Below, one piece after another: positions 12,078 through 24,317 of a stretch of 64,000 nucleotides of DNA (within the stretch, counting starts at the first letter, position 1; each line of letters begins with the position of its first letter). The position numbers and the translations under genes are program-made. The DNA is from Oryza sativa Japonica Group (Eukaryota > Streptophyta > Magnoliopsida > Poales > Poaceae). The notes beneath the pieces are model-generated. The model worked only from the letters and a program-made list of their open reading frames with translations, made no database searches and was not told the DNA's origin. The stretch is taken from the NCBI RefSeq assembly GCF_034140825.1, contig NC_089039.1, positions 16,912,001 to 16,976,000 of the forward strand, given 5' to 3'.

Positions 12078-12640
12078 TGTCGACGGGTGGTACCCGTAGA
12101 CCGGATATAGAGGGTATTGGGGTATGTTGGTACAAGGATCTACGTAATACGACATCAAGCAAACAAAAGACGAGGATTATACTGGTTCAGGCCCCTTGAT
12201 AGGTAATAGCCTTAATCCAGTTGATATGGGATTATATGGTGGAAAACACAGGTTACAAAGGGAATAATGGAACTTGACGGATCCGGTGAGATCGTGGTCG
12301 AGTTGGTTCAACTAGATCCCGGCGATTTGGCTCCTTGCAGGCTCCGACTTCGTAGGCTGTGAGGGTTGTGTTGGCTCTGAGATTCGATGCCCCAGGTCCT
12401 CCTCGGGGGGTCCCTTTTATATCGCAGGTCAGGCGGTTTCCAAGTAGAACTCGGAGATAACAGACCCTATACGATACATTGATGACCCAGTCTTGTCCGA
12501 GTAAAACTCTTCCCCTCCGTAGACTTTGTGAAGGATTTCCTTAGTGTACGCGGGGAGTATCCGTATGCGCGTGGGTATGCCATACCGATATGTGACGTAC
12601 ATCAAAGGGTAAAGGGTATACCTAACCCGTAACCCTGACA
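12078..12640 (-). repeat. 5' LTR of the gypsy fossil
   Basis: This 563-bp direct repeat aligns without gaps to 1077-1639 at a constant offset of 11001. In element orientation it begins TGTCAGGGTTACGG and ends CGTCGACA. A TATA-like ATATAAAA lies at 12415-12422 and is the likely LTR promoter core. Confidence 0.93.
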
Positions 12641-13027
12641 ACTATGTCTAACCAGCTTACTAACCCACTATGTGGCAAAACATGTACACCCCTTCAATTT
12701 TTTTATACTGCGTTGTACATAAAGAAAATAAATACTAGTAGTACTTCCATTTGTAGTATGTCCTTGAGGTTGGCATGCTATTTAGTGTTTTTTTTAACTT
12801 CCAATTCTAAGAAGCAATTGATTAGTAGCTAATTTTTGAGAATCTGAAATTAAAAAGCTGGGTTCTCTAGTCTTTAGCTTTTAATTTATTTTTTGCATTC
12901 TATAGCTATAGAATCTATGGTAAAATTTGTTTGGAGAGCTATAAAATTTATGTTAAAATATGTTTGAAGAGCTGAAGATTATAGAAGAAGTTATAGATAC
13001 TAGAAACTTTCAAAACATGGCATTAGT
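12641..13027. repeat. Duplicated flank unit, copy 1, right part
   Basis: This continues the unit begun at 399-859 and matches 13646-14026, for example GTACTTCCATTT, TATGTCCTTGAGGTTGGCAT and AACTTTCAAAACATGGC. It is AT-rich and has no gene. Confidence 0.75.
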
Positions 13028-13168
13028 TCCCAACTTTTTCTTGAAACTTCCAACTTTTTCATCACATCAAAACTTTCCTACACACAAACTTCTAACTTTT
13101 TTGTCACATCGTTCTAATTTCAATCAGACTTCCAATTTTGGCATGAACTAAACACACAACAATTCTAT
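13028..13168. repeat. Tourist-like MITE remnant
   Basis: It opens with TTAGTTCCCAAC and closes with GAACTAAACACAC, and is filled with AACTTCCAACTTTTT-type runs. This resembles the well-formed Tourist-like element at 16788-16934. The ends are degenerate. Confidence 0.5.
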
Positions 13169-13169
13169 G

Positions 13170-14026
13170 TGACAAACTACATCTCCCTCTATCCAAAAAT
13201 ATATGCAATTTTGATCCGATATGACTCATCTCTTAGTACTAGGATACATCATATTTTAATACTTTTGGACAAGCTCCCCATCTAGATTCGTAGTACTAAT
13301 ATGTGTCATATCTGACAAAAATCCCTTATATTTTAGAACGGATGGAGTATTCAAAAATATCGTAGAAGTATTATCGTTAGTATAAATATAAGCGCTCACA
13401 ACACATGCACATTCACCCCTATAAATGCACAAATGCACATCCTACCCTTATGAGCATATTCAGAAGACTCAACCGACATATCTTCATATTGATGAAGTCA
13501 TAACAAGCGTCTCGATGTTGATAGATATGTCGTCTCTATCACTGAAAGAATAAATAGTCGTAAATACGAGTACCCTTATTAAGTCTAGAACTTAAATCCA
13601 AGTGAACTCGTTCCATCACAAAAGAACATAACCAATTAAACTACGCTCACTTCGGCTAACCAGCTTACTAACCCACTACGTGCAAAACATGTACACACCT
13701 TCAATTTTTTTATACAGCGTTGTACATAAAGAAAATGAATACTAGTAGTACTTCCATTTATAGTATGTCCTTGAGGTTGGCATGCTGTTTAAGTATTTTT
13801 TGGTGAACTTCCAATTCTAAGAAGCAATTGATTGCTAGCTAAATTTTGAGAATCTGAAATTAAAAAGTTAGGTTCTCTAGCCTCTAGCTTTTAATTTATT
13901 TTTTGCATTATGTAGCTATAGAATCTATGTTAAAATTTGTTTGGAGAGCTATAGAATTTATGTTAAAATATATTTTAAGAGCTGAAGATGAAGAAGTTAT
14001 AGCTACTATAAACTTTCAAAACATGG
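13170..14026. repeat. Duplicated flank unit, copy 2 (uninterrupted)
   Basis: This is the second copy of the flank unit. Its run across 13630-13670 (ACCAATTAAACTACGCTCAC, then TTCGGCTAACCAGC) is the unoccupied counterpart of the retrotransposon insertion site in copy 1. Confidence 0.75.
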
Positions 14027-14455
14027 CCTTTAGTTGTGGTGGTCGTTTAAGAGAATTCCTTTGACCTATATTGACAATAGTAGATTGTAATATATGCACT
14101 ATTCAGATTGTAGCCAATATAAAACTTACTAAATTTAGGCAAGTTGACAAAATTAACAAAATTTTGGCAGGAATTCTTATGTATTTACCAAAGTTTGACA
14201 AAAAAAAAACTAAATGTATGCATATTTTTAACAACTTTATATAAAAAAAAGGTATGGCTTGAAATGACATCAATCTAAACAACCCCTTACATTGACAAAG
14301 GGTAAATTGTAATCTATGCAAGGTGAGGGATAGCCCTTTCTTCTTCTTTTTTTTTTTTACTTTATGACCTAAACAATATCACAACCTTTGTTATATTTTA
14401 AATTCTTGTCACGATATTTTTGTAATTATTTAAATTTGTATCAAAGAAAATGATA
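14027..14455. other. Intergenic, AT-rich, no gene seen
   Basis: Only AT-rich sequence with homopolymer runs is visible. No coding region is supported. Confidence 0.5.
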
Positions 14456-14565
14456 TTCCCCCCGTTTCATAATGTAAGTCATTCTAGTATTGTCCACATT
14501 CATATATGTGTGTCTAGATTCATTAACATCTATATAAATATGGACAATGCATGAAACGGCGGAAG
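14456..14565. mobile_element. Stowaway-like MITE (degenerate)
   Basis: The ends read CCCCGTTTCATAATGTAAG and its imperfect complement ATGAAACGGCGGAAG, flanked by TA on both sides. The interior is nearly palindromic around TCTAGATTCATTAACAT. It is the same family as 16433-16582 and 30227-30346. Confidence 0.75.
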
Positions 14566-15209
14566 TATACAGTTTAACCTAATTCCACAGTAAGTCACTA
14601 GAACCTCAATTGCATTTAAGGCTTTAAGCCCAGCCCATCCACCTCCTACTGAATGCAATAGCCCAATGCATCATAGGCTTTCTTCTTTTTTTCCAGTACC
14701 ATTATTATTACGATTTATTATTATTTTTCTCCCTCCCTATGTCGAGCAAGTTTGTGGAGTAACGTTAAAAAAAAGTTTGTAGAGTAACAAATATAAACTA
14801 CATTGTCTCATGATTTTTCACACGTCATGTGCATTTATACGGGTGAATGTGCATATTTATGCAAAGCATCTGCTTATGTACCGTGTTTCTCGCAAACAAA
14901 AATGATCTTTTTTTTATCTCAATGATTTAAATTCCATATTAAGAAAAATTTGATATAATCAAATTCCACAGCGAACCGATATGTAACGGGAAAAAAAAAG
15001 GACATAAACGATGCAGGAAGCCCCTCTCTCTCTCCTGTTCCTCCTCTGCATGCGCTCCTTCCTCTTCGCGCACATCCCCCTCCCTCTCTCTCTCTCTCTC
15101 TCCTCTGCATCCGCGCGCATTGCTCGATCGGCGAGAGGGGAATCAATCCTGAAGTGAGGGAGGGGAGGAGGTGGTGGTGGTGGGGAAGGAATTAATCGAT
15201 CGATCGAGG
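14566..15209. other. Upstream region and leader of the FAM91 gene
   Basis: No separate gene is visible. A (CT)n tract at about 15080-15103 and the purine-rich run near 15160-15190 probably belong to the transcribed leader of the next gene. No convincing TATA box was found. Confidence 0.45.
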
Positions 15210-18200
15210 ATGCAGCAGCAGATGGCGGCGACGGTGGAGGAGCAGATGATGGTGAAGGCGATCAGGGAGGAGCTCCCATGGGAGAGCCTCCCCAAGCGCA
15301 TCCAGGCCGCCCTCGTCTCCAAGGACGACTGGCACCGCAGGTATAATATCTATCTACCCCGCATTCCATCCATCCGCGCATTAATCCCATTTCTGCTCGC
15401 AAGTTAATTTGTTCGGTTAGATTATGGGGATTTTTTTTCCTTTTCTTTTTTGCTTGGAGATTTTGGGACGCAATCTGGGGTGTTTAGGAATATGAATGGG
15501 CGAATGATCTGATTAAAGTATTTATATATAGGAATGTCAATTAAATTCTTCAAGTCATGTTCGTGGTTAATCAACCGAAATGTTCATTATCCTAATTCCT
15601 CAAATTATCCACTATCCGGGATTGTCACCGACTTGTGTAGCCCATGTGATGTCGCCTACCATTATCATCTGGGTTTGGCCTGTTAGTGTGAGTGGGCCTG
15701 GGTTATCAATGGTACAGTACCTTTGATGGAAGCCACACAGGGCCCAACTGCACCAATTCAGCCATCCAAGGTAGCACAAATGTGGAATGGCATAATCTTG
15801 TTAGATAACTCAGGACAATTATTTTTGGTTTCTGACCTAGTTTCAGGATTTTCAGAGTATTGTCTTGCATAATGCATTTGGGTGTTTCTTAAAGATGTAT
15901 GCCTGATGAGTGATGACCAGCTTCCTAAATACATTGATGGCAGGATTGTAGATTATTGCATACGAAAACGATTGCCATGGACCTCCTGTTTCGCGCGCAA
16001 AATTTGCAAAGAGGGAGAATACTATGAGGAGTTGATGCGCTATCTCCGCAGGAACCTTGCAGTATGTTGCTCAAATTTCTCTCAATTAATTAGAACCAGC
16101 ATTCAGAAGTAGTGGAGAAACACCTTTTGCATCTCTTTGTTTTCATACTTCAATTTGTGAAATGGTATGTTTTGACTGATTTCATATGCAATATACACTT
16201 GTTGTCATTTTTGTTAATAATTTTTTTCTTTGGGTTGTATTCATGCATACCTCCTGCAGCCATATTAACAATTTGTTCAACTAGCTAGGAAGTAATTGTA
16301 TTAGTATGATTGACTAGTTTTTTTAGAAAGCTTTCATGACAGCTACATTTTGTTAAAATGTTTTCTTTGGGTTGTATCCTTGTATACCTCTTGTGCCCAT
16401 ACATTAACAATTTTTCAATTAACTAGGAAGTACCCCCTCCGTTTCATAATGTAAGCCATTCTAGCATTTCCCACATTTATATTGATGTTAATGAATCTAG
16501 ACATATATATCTATCTAGATTCATTAACATCAATATGAATGTGGGAAATGCTAGAATGACTTACATTGTGAAACGGAGAAAGTAATTTTATTACTAGGCT
16601 TGACTACTTTTTCTAGAAAGCTTTCATGACTGCTACTTTTTATTAATTTTTTGTAGTTATACCCGTACCATCTTGCAGACCACATCTGTCGAGTAATGAG
16701 GATATCACCTTTCAAATATTACTGTGATGTGCTTTTTGAAGCTATGAAGAATGGTAACTGCTTATTAATAGAAAGCAAAGCATCTCAGGCCGTGTTTAGT
16801 TTCCCGCCTATTCCCAACTTTCCATCACATCATATCACATCAAAAACTTTCCTACACACATAAACTTCCAACTTTTTTCTAAACTCCCAACTTTCTTCAA
16901 ACTTCCAACTTTTTTCAGGAACTAAACACACCCTCATTATAACATTCCACCTACTTGCATCACGTACTTGCTGATTGACATGCCGTTATGCAATGTCCAC
17001 ATTGACTCATTTTGAATTTTAGATACATATATTCTACCAGAAACAAAGCTCCATATGTGTGATGTAACATGCACCGCTGTTTCTGCATCAATATCTAAAA
17101 TTCATCTATCCAAATAGTAGTTTTGATTTCTCACTCATAACTTATACTACTAAAAATGTTTCTGTTCACCTTGACAACTACGTAAGCTTGGCTATAGTTT
17201 CAGTTTCTACTTGATTGTGAATTTTAATCAGCTAAAAAGTTTATACTATTTAAAATGGTTTCAGTTTATTTATTTATTTATTTTTTAGAAAAGGTCATAG
17301 ACCCGGCTTTTTATAGAAAGCCACATAGGCAGTGTTCCAGCTGGGGACACCAGCATACATCGTAGCATCAAGACATAGAAAAGCAGGAGCCAACAGGGGC
17401 TAGCAAAAGATCGTGACAACTCTACTTAGACCATCAGCTAGCAGATTAAAAAGCGGGAGAAAGAACCGTAGCTAAAGAGCCTATCAGTATGAATATCAAA
17501 GTCTGCTGTTCTAGCAGCCAGCCAACATCACTTATCAAAGGGACTCAAGACATCAGGAAACTATCCAACACCCGTCCTCTGCGGTTTCAGACTTGACGCA
17601 ACTGACTTGATCCTATCCACCATTACTTCCAGCTTCGGCACATCCTCAGGTTGACAGAGCTTCCTCCACTGCAAAAGATTAGAAGCAATTTGGAAAGCCA
17701 GGGTTAGTGGGGAGTAAAGCAATCTATCTCTGAAAACCATATTATTTCTAGTCAGCCACAAATTCCAGCAAACAGCAGCAAGCATACTCATACAAACTCT
17801 AATGGAGGAAGGGTTAGTGTCACTACTGCACAAAAGGAAGAAATCATCGAAACAGCGAGGAATTACATTCCAGTTCAGAACATCTCTACAAATACACCAC
17901 ATTAACCTAGCCATGTCACAGTTAAAGAGAATATGATTAGTTGATTCTAAATTCCCACAGAGTTGACATGACTCAGATCCCTCCCGTTTTTTCTTTTTCA
18001 ATTGTTCAGCCGACTGAATCCTATCTCTAAGAGCTAGCCATAGAAAATGTTTGATTTTCGTAGGGCATGGACTTTTCCACATATCTGAATTCACCTCCCT
18101 CAAGCCCCTAAAGGTCAGAGTTCTATACATCGATTTGGTTGTGTATCTCTTGGTTGTTGCTAATCCCCAAAGCAATCTGTCAGCCTCATCAGTCACCTCT

Positions 18201-21200
18201 AAATCATCAATGGTTTTTGTTAATTCCCCCCATTCAGTCAGTTCCTCAGGTCCAAAGGATCTTCCAAAAGAGAAGCACTCCAGTCTCCTTTGGGCTACAT
18301 GGGACACCATCACCTCTTGTTGATTACAAATCCTAAACACAGCTGGGTACCTCACACTCAAGGGACAGTTGCAAAACCAGGTGTCTTTCCAAAAGTAGAC
18401 ATGAGACCCCTTACCAATTTTCCATTCAGCCCCCAGGTTCAACCACTTTCTAACATTGAGTAAGCCTCTCCAGAATTGGGAGCCAAAATCAGACTTACAT
18501 TGAAACACACCTCTCTCTTGCAGATATTTTCTTCTGAGCACCTCTAAACACAAACTCTGATCATCTGATTCAATATTAATAATCCATTTTGCCAGGAGGG
18601 CAATATTCATCTTTCTGGTTTCAGTAAACCCCAAACCTCCAAAGTCCTTTGGAAAAGCCATATCCTCCCACTTGACCATATGGTATTTTCCTTTAAGTTT
18701 ATTACCAGCCCAGTAGTATCTATTTCTTATCTTGTCAAATCTCTGATGTACACCCTCTGGTAGCTGGTAGAACCCCATAGCATATGAGGGTATGGAAGAA
18801 AGACAAGCATTGATCTGGACAGCTCTACCAGCATGAGATAGGTCTCCAGCCCCCCAAGTACCTAGTCTCTTTTCTAACTTCTGCCCCAAAAACTTGAAGT
18901 CATGGTTAAGGATCTTGTCTGGACTAATGGGAAGGCCCAAGTATTTCATAGGAAAACAACCCACAGGACAATTAAGCATTTGGGCAACCCTCAAAGTATC
19001 AATCTCATTCATGCCCAAAGTAAACACTTCACTCTTGTGAAAGTTGATCTTAAGACTAGCCATTTCTTCAAAGCAGTACAGAATAAATTTTGTTGCCACA
19101 ATTTGTTTATCCTCATTAGCAATGAACAAAACAGTATCATCGGCATATTGGAGATGGGTGATCCCCCCAGGGAAAATACTAGGAACTAACCCTTTGAGAA
19201 CTCCAGCCCTTTTGGCACTATCAAACATTACAGCTAGGGCATCACTAACTAAATTAAAGAGAAGGGGAGAAAGAGGATCTCCCTGCCTGAGGCCTCTAAA
19301 AGTTCTAAAAAAGTCAGTCCTCTCCCCATTGATATTTACACAGACTCTACCTCCCATCACACAGCTTTTAATCCAGCTAATCCATTTAGTAGGGAAGCCT
19401 TTCCTCTCCATCACCTCTATGAGAAAGTCCCACCTCACTTTGTCATATGCTTTTTCAAAGTCAATTTTCAAAACAATCCCCTCTAAATTTCTGGTTCTCA
19501 TCTCATGCAGCACCTCATGGATAATAACACACCCCTCAAGGATAAACCTTCCTGGGATAAAGGCTGTCTGGGTGGGGGAAATGACATCATTTGCCACCTC
19601 TGTCAATCTATTGGTTACCGCCTTGCTGAGAAATTTGAAACAATCATTCAACACACAAATAGGTCTGAACTGCTTAATGTATGTGGGATTGCTACTCTTT
19701 GGGATCAGAGAGATAACACCAAAGTTCAACCTCTTAAGGTCCAGTTCTTCATTGTGAAGCAAAATCAGCATCTCATAGAGGTCATTTCTTACTTGGGGCC
19801 AAAAAGCTCTATAAAAAGGTACACTAAAACCATCTGGGCCAGGTGCTGTATTTAGCTTGGTTTCTCTAATTATTTTGTCTAATTCCTCAATCTCAAAGGG
19901 TCTGATCAGATGTTCACTAGCTGCATTTGATAAGCAAAAGTTATCTCTCCAAACCTCTTGGGAAAGATGAATATTAGAAGGAGGGTCAGCTCTAAATAAG
20001 GATTTATAGTATCCTACAATGTGGTCTTTGATTTCTGACTTAGTTGTTAGTTCTGTGTCTCCATCCCATAAGGAAGTAATAGTACATCTCCTCTTTCTTC
20101 CATTGGCAACCCTGTGAAAGAACTCTGTTTCTATCACCCTCAAGGATCCATTGTTCACCACATCTCTTATGCCAATAGAGTTCCTCCATCTCATAAATGT
20201 GTTCTAGTTCATTTTCCATCTCATATCTCTGATTCCAGTCCTCAGAGGATAACTCATCTGACAAAGCTTTCCTGATTAAAATGGTTTCAGTTTATACCAT
20301 TTAAAATGGAGGAACCTTTTGTTCTCTTCACAATACGTTTCTGATTCTAGCTTGTAATATGTGGTACCTTTTGAGTTTATATATTGCATTTATTGATATA
20401 TGGTTACTATACAACAATTTTACAATCCGTTTATCTTCATCATGGAGACTTATGTTTTGTGCGCACCTCTTTATATTTGTATATTGTTGATAATACTGGC
20501 AGAGCAACCATATGACAGTATTCCAAACTTCAGTGCTGCTGATTCCCTGAGGATCACAGGTGTTGGGAGAAATGAATTTATCGATATTATGAACAAGTGT
20601 AGATCAAAGGTATCATTACCTTCCATATCATGATCTGTCGTCTATGATATTATTGGTTCTTATATTCTTGCCAGGGTACAAGATTTAATTAGTGAATCCA
20701 CGGGAATATTTTAGCATTATTACTGTGATGTAGGAATGGACTGTAATATTTGAATGCAGCACAAGTGCTTATCGTATGTTCAGAAAATGAACATATCTAG
20801 CCTAGTTTCTCGCTGTTATATTTTTATTTGTTCCACTCGTTTATGTCAGAAGATAATGTGGAAGCTGAGCAAATCAATTGCGAAAGAGCTGCTGCCAGCA
20901 CTCCCTGCGGACCTAGCAATAGAACCATGGTGGGGAGTTCGGTTTGTCAACTTCACATTGGAAGAGTTTAAGGTTAGGTTCATCAGTGACAAGTTTTCTT
21001 TGTGCAAGGATATTGTACTTTTAACAGAATGATATAGCGAGTTTTTTTTTTTTGTGGTTCTCTTCTTACCATGATGGCATACAACAGTGTTAGTTAAACT
21101 TATTTCTCTCTAAGATTCAAAAGTACCTTGTTCTTTTTTGGTAATTGATAATATTACTTTACTGTAGAGGCTTTCAGAAGCAGAGGCATCAGCAATAGAT

Positions 21201-24200
21201 AAAATATCAAAGGACGAAGATAATTCCTATGTTCTATTTGATCCGAAGGTTATAAATGGTCTTTACAAGAGAGGAATGGTATACTTCGATGTGGCTGTTT
21301 ATCCTGAGGACCGTTTCAGAGGTATGGTTTCGGAGAAATCTATGTCATTACATACTTATGTATGATTTCTATTATTATGGTTTAGCATAAAATTGTTGGA
21401 GGATTGGCCTATAATTCAATGGCACAGTTGCTTCAAGCTTGTAACGGTAAACTGCTGATAAGTACAATATCAGTTAGAAACCTATAACATCCTTAGAGGC
21501 ACTAACAGTGTGTGTATATTGAGGGTATTATTCTGTAGACACGAAACTACAACACAGCTCAATTCTCCCTAAATGCCAATTGGTTCAGTTCTGTACTTGT
21601 CCTGTTGTTTCAGTATCAAGGCTTGAAGGTTTTGTGTCAAATAAGGATCAGTCTTACGAAGATCCAATTGAAGAGTGAGTACTTGCCTTGAGTATTCTTC
21701 CACACAACTGAGCTCCATTCCCTATTAAACTATAGTGCATTGCAAGAATCATCTGTAGCTATTAAAATGATTTTACGCCTTTCTTGTTTGCAGACTACTA
21801 TATGCTGTATTTGTTGTATCAAGTGAAAATGCTACAGTTGCTGAATTGGCTAAAACGTTGCAGGCTGACCTGTATCAGCTTCAGGCAGCTGCATCATTTG
21901 CTTGTCGACTGGGTTGGGCTGTAAAGCTTATGGATGCAGACTCCATTCTTAGAGATTCAAATGGATCTACAATACCTAGTAATATTCTTAGTGATGATGA
22001 CGAAGGTTCACTTACGAGTATCAACTCAGAAAGGTCAGGTCATGCATTGCTCACCAGTGATTCCGATGGACCCAGGAGAATATCTGGGGCTTCTTATGTG
22101 GGTTTCATTGTTGATGCCAATGTAACTTCGTACTTGATGATGGGTTCATTATCTCCAGGTTATATTCCATTTGTTACTAATTTTCTACTTCTAGGCAGGG
22201 AACTGTTCAATGTCATTGATTGGTAATAATTTTCTCACATACGTATCACAGGTCTGAAGTCTCATGCTGTGACACTATACGAGGCCGGAAAGCTTGGTGA
22301 TTCTTGCATTGCTGATCTATGCAAGGACCTTGCTAGTTTAGAAGGAAAGAGGTTTGAAGGTGTGCTCCAGGAATTTGCAAATCATGCTTTTAGCCTCAGA
22401 TGCTTCCTTGAGTGTTTGCTGTCTGGAGGGACATCACCAGATGAAGCTATTGAACCGAACAGCCAGGAATTCTGCCTGCAGGAGAATTTCTCCAAAACTT
22501 TATCCAAGGAAAGCATTGATGAGGGCATTAGTAATGTTGTTAAGAGTAATGGAGGTTCACTTGAAACCGTCGACACTGCAGATACTGATCATCATAATGA
22601 ACTGTCACAAGCAGACCACCCAATGGTTGACTCAGATGTTGCAGATGCGAGTACATCATCACCCTCAAGTATTGTCTCTGAAAGTAAGGAAAGCACAGAC
22701 AAAAATGATTCTGATACGAGCAAAACCCCTCTACCAGATGGATCAACTGACAGTAGTTCCTTGTCGAAAACTAAAAGAAGTTACCGGATCAATATTCTTC
22801 GCTGCGAGAGCTTGGCTTCACTGTCCGCAACAACACTTGAAAGATTACTTGTCAGGGACTATGACATTATGGTGTCTATGATTCCTCTTCCATATTCATC
22901 AGTACTTCTACCCAGCACTGCCGGCCTAGTACATTTTGGTCCACCTTCTTACTCTTCCATGACACCTTGGATGAAGCTTGCACTGTATACATCTGGGAGT
23001 TGTGGCCCAGTATCTGCTGTGTTTATGAAAGGACACCGTTTGAGGATGCTGCCTGAACCATTAGCCAGCTGCGAAAAGGCGTTGATATGGTCTTGGGATC
23101 AATCTGTGGTGGGTGGATTAGGAGGAAAGTTCGAAGGGAATTTAGTAAAGGGAAGCCTTCTGCTGCATTACCTGAACTCAATGACAAAGCATTCTGCTGT
23201 TATAGTGCAGCCATTGAGCTTAAATGATCTTGATGAAACTGGAAACCTTGTCACCGTTGATGTCCCGTTACCCCTGAAAAATGCTGATGGGTCAATTGCA
23301 TCCACAGTAGCCAGCATGGATTTACCTGAGGAGAAAATATTAAATTTGTCTTCGCTATTATATAATCTGTCCAGTAGAGTCGAGTTGGGCACAGTTGGTT
23401 ATCTTAGTTTAGTTAGGCTTCACAGGATAAGCAAATCCAATGAAATTTTCTCAAAGGATGAAAATTATGAGTGGATACCTTTGAGCCTGGAATTTGGAAT
23501 TCCACTGTTCAATCCAAAGTTATGTGAAAAAATATGCGAAAGGGTCATCGAGTCACACATGCTTCAAAAAGATGACCTCACTGAACATTACGAGGCAATG
23601 CAGAATGTGAGAAAGAGGCTGAGAGAACTTTGTGCTGAGTACCAAGCAACTGGTCCAACAGCAAGGCTATTCAATCAAAGGGGCAGTTCAAAGAACTCGC
23701 CGCGCCAACTAATCAACATTGTCAGTGGCAGATGGAGTCCATTTCATGACACAGTGGCGCCAACCACTGGAGGATCCCCCCGTGAGAATGACAGACTGAA
23801 AGTTGCAAGACGGCAGAAATGCTTCACTGAAGTTCTAAGCTTCGACGGGAGCATCCTCAGGTATGTTCTATACATAAAAAGAACTGCACCGCATAGTGTA
23901 GCGGTAAAGTGAATTAACCGTCCTTCCTCATCGGTTTAAACTTTTGGGTTGAACTGGCAGGTGTATCAGTATGCAACTCAATACATTGTTCTTGTGATGT
24001 ATAGGTTAATATGATTCTTGTAATGTTAATTTTGCCACTGGATCATTCCATTCTAAATTTAAAACTCTAATAGGTCATACGCTCTCGCCCCTGTGTATGA
24101 AGCTGCCACAAGATCTGTCACTGAGGACCAACCCACCACACCTGTAGCAAAACCAGAACCGGATGATGCAGACACCAAAGATGTGGTCTTACCTGGAGTC

Positions 24201-24317
24201 AATCTTATATTTGATGGAGCTGAGATTCACCCTTTTGACATCGGCGCCTGCCTCCAAGCTCGTCAGCCTCTCTCGTTGATAGCTGAGGCGTCAGCGGCAT
24301 CATTGGCCATGAAATGA
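15210..24317 (+). CDS. FAM91-family protein (FAM91A1 homologue), 10 exons
   Basis: Ten exons joined by GT-AG introns give 1002 residues: 15210-15340, 15944-16061, 16657-16753, 20503-20609, 20850-20972, 21168-21321, 21614-21674, 21794-22158, 22252-23860, 24074-24317. All junctions keep frame. The product matches the FAM91 family throughout: the N-terminal domain ([20 protein letters not shown], then [54 protein letters not shown]) and the C-terminal domain in the large ninth exon. The length is close to the ~1005-residue Arabidopsis homologue (At1g35220, from memory). In animals FAM91A1 works with TBC1D23 and WDR11 to capture endosome-derived vesicles at the trans-Golgi; the same role in plants is inference. 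The start is the first in-frame ATG of a conserved N-terminus. The acidic Ser-rich stretch around residues 470-510 is probably a flexible linker. Intron 3 is enlarged to 3.7 kb by transposons. Confidence 0.92.
16433..16582. mobile_element. Stowaway MITE in FAM91 intron 3
   Basis: This 150-bp element is an almost perfect palindrome: CCCCCTCCGTTTCATAATG at one end and CATTGTGAAACGGAGAAAG at the other, with arms meeting near ATATATCTATC. TA dinucleotides flank both ends (16431-16432 and 16583-16584), the Stowaway (Tc1/mariner) target duplication. Confidence 0.9.
16788..16934. mobile_element. Tourist-like MITE in FAM91 intron 3
   Basis: The terminal repeats are GGCCGTGTTTAG and CTAAACACACCC, flanked by the 3-bp duplication TCA (16785-16787 and 16935-16937). 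The interior is AACTTCCAACTTTT-rich. Terminal sequence and 3-bp duplication fit the PIF/Harbinger (Tourist) group. Confidence 0.8.
17270..20275 (-). mobile_element. 5'-truncated L1-type LINE in FAM91 intron 3
   Basis: The insert is bounded by a perfect 20-bp duplication, TTAAAATGGTTTCAGTTTAT, at 17250-17269 and 20276-20295. Its 3' tail is the (TTTA)n/T run (plus strand) at about 17270-17286. A long minus-strand frame (20194-17561, 877 residues) encodes the reverse transcriptase part of ORF2: [29 protein letters not shown], and the YADD catalytic box. A C-terminal zf-RVT zinc region follows ([17 protein letters not shown]). One frameshift near 20130 separates the RT frame from the upstream part with [11 protein letters not shown]1 and the endonuclease are missing, so it is a dead, 5'-truncated copy. 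It lies antisense to the host gene and entirely within the intron. Confidence 0.95.
23884..23965 (+). repeat. Possible tRNA-derived SINE remnant in intron 9
   Basis: Just after exon 9, the run GCATAGTGTAGCGGTAAAGT resembles the A-box region of a tRNA-derived SINE and TTTTGGGTTGAACTGG the B-box side. No full cloverleaf or target duplication was found, so this is a weak call. Confidence 0.3.

Larger units (their letters stand above)
860..12640 (-). mobile_element. Ty3/gypsy LTR retrotransposon fossil (Tat-type)
   Basis: A gypsy-type element lies in minus orientation, bounded by two 563-bp LTRs (12078-12640 and 1077-1639) that start TGTCAGGG and end in CA. A primer-binding-site-like run follows the 5' LTR and a purine-rich tract precedes the 3' LTR. 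Internal parts, in element order, are gag, protease, reverse transcriptase, two RNase H domains and integrase, so the order RT-RH-INT marks Ty3/gypsy. The second, archaeal-type RNase H and the antisense reading region downstream of integrase point to the Tat lineage. The coding region looks decayed, with on the order of half a dozen breaks. I counted 11 differences between the LTRs (about 2 percent), which at 1.3e-8 substitutions per site per year gives well under 1 million years. The outer flanks ACTAC (855-859) and ACTAT (12641-12645) resemble a 5-bp target duplication with one mismatch. Confidence 0.93.

Noticed and set aside
15171-15209. Upstream extension of the FAM91 protein
   Set aside because: The open frame begins with GTG codons in the leader; the conserved N-terminus starts at the ATG at 15210.
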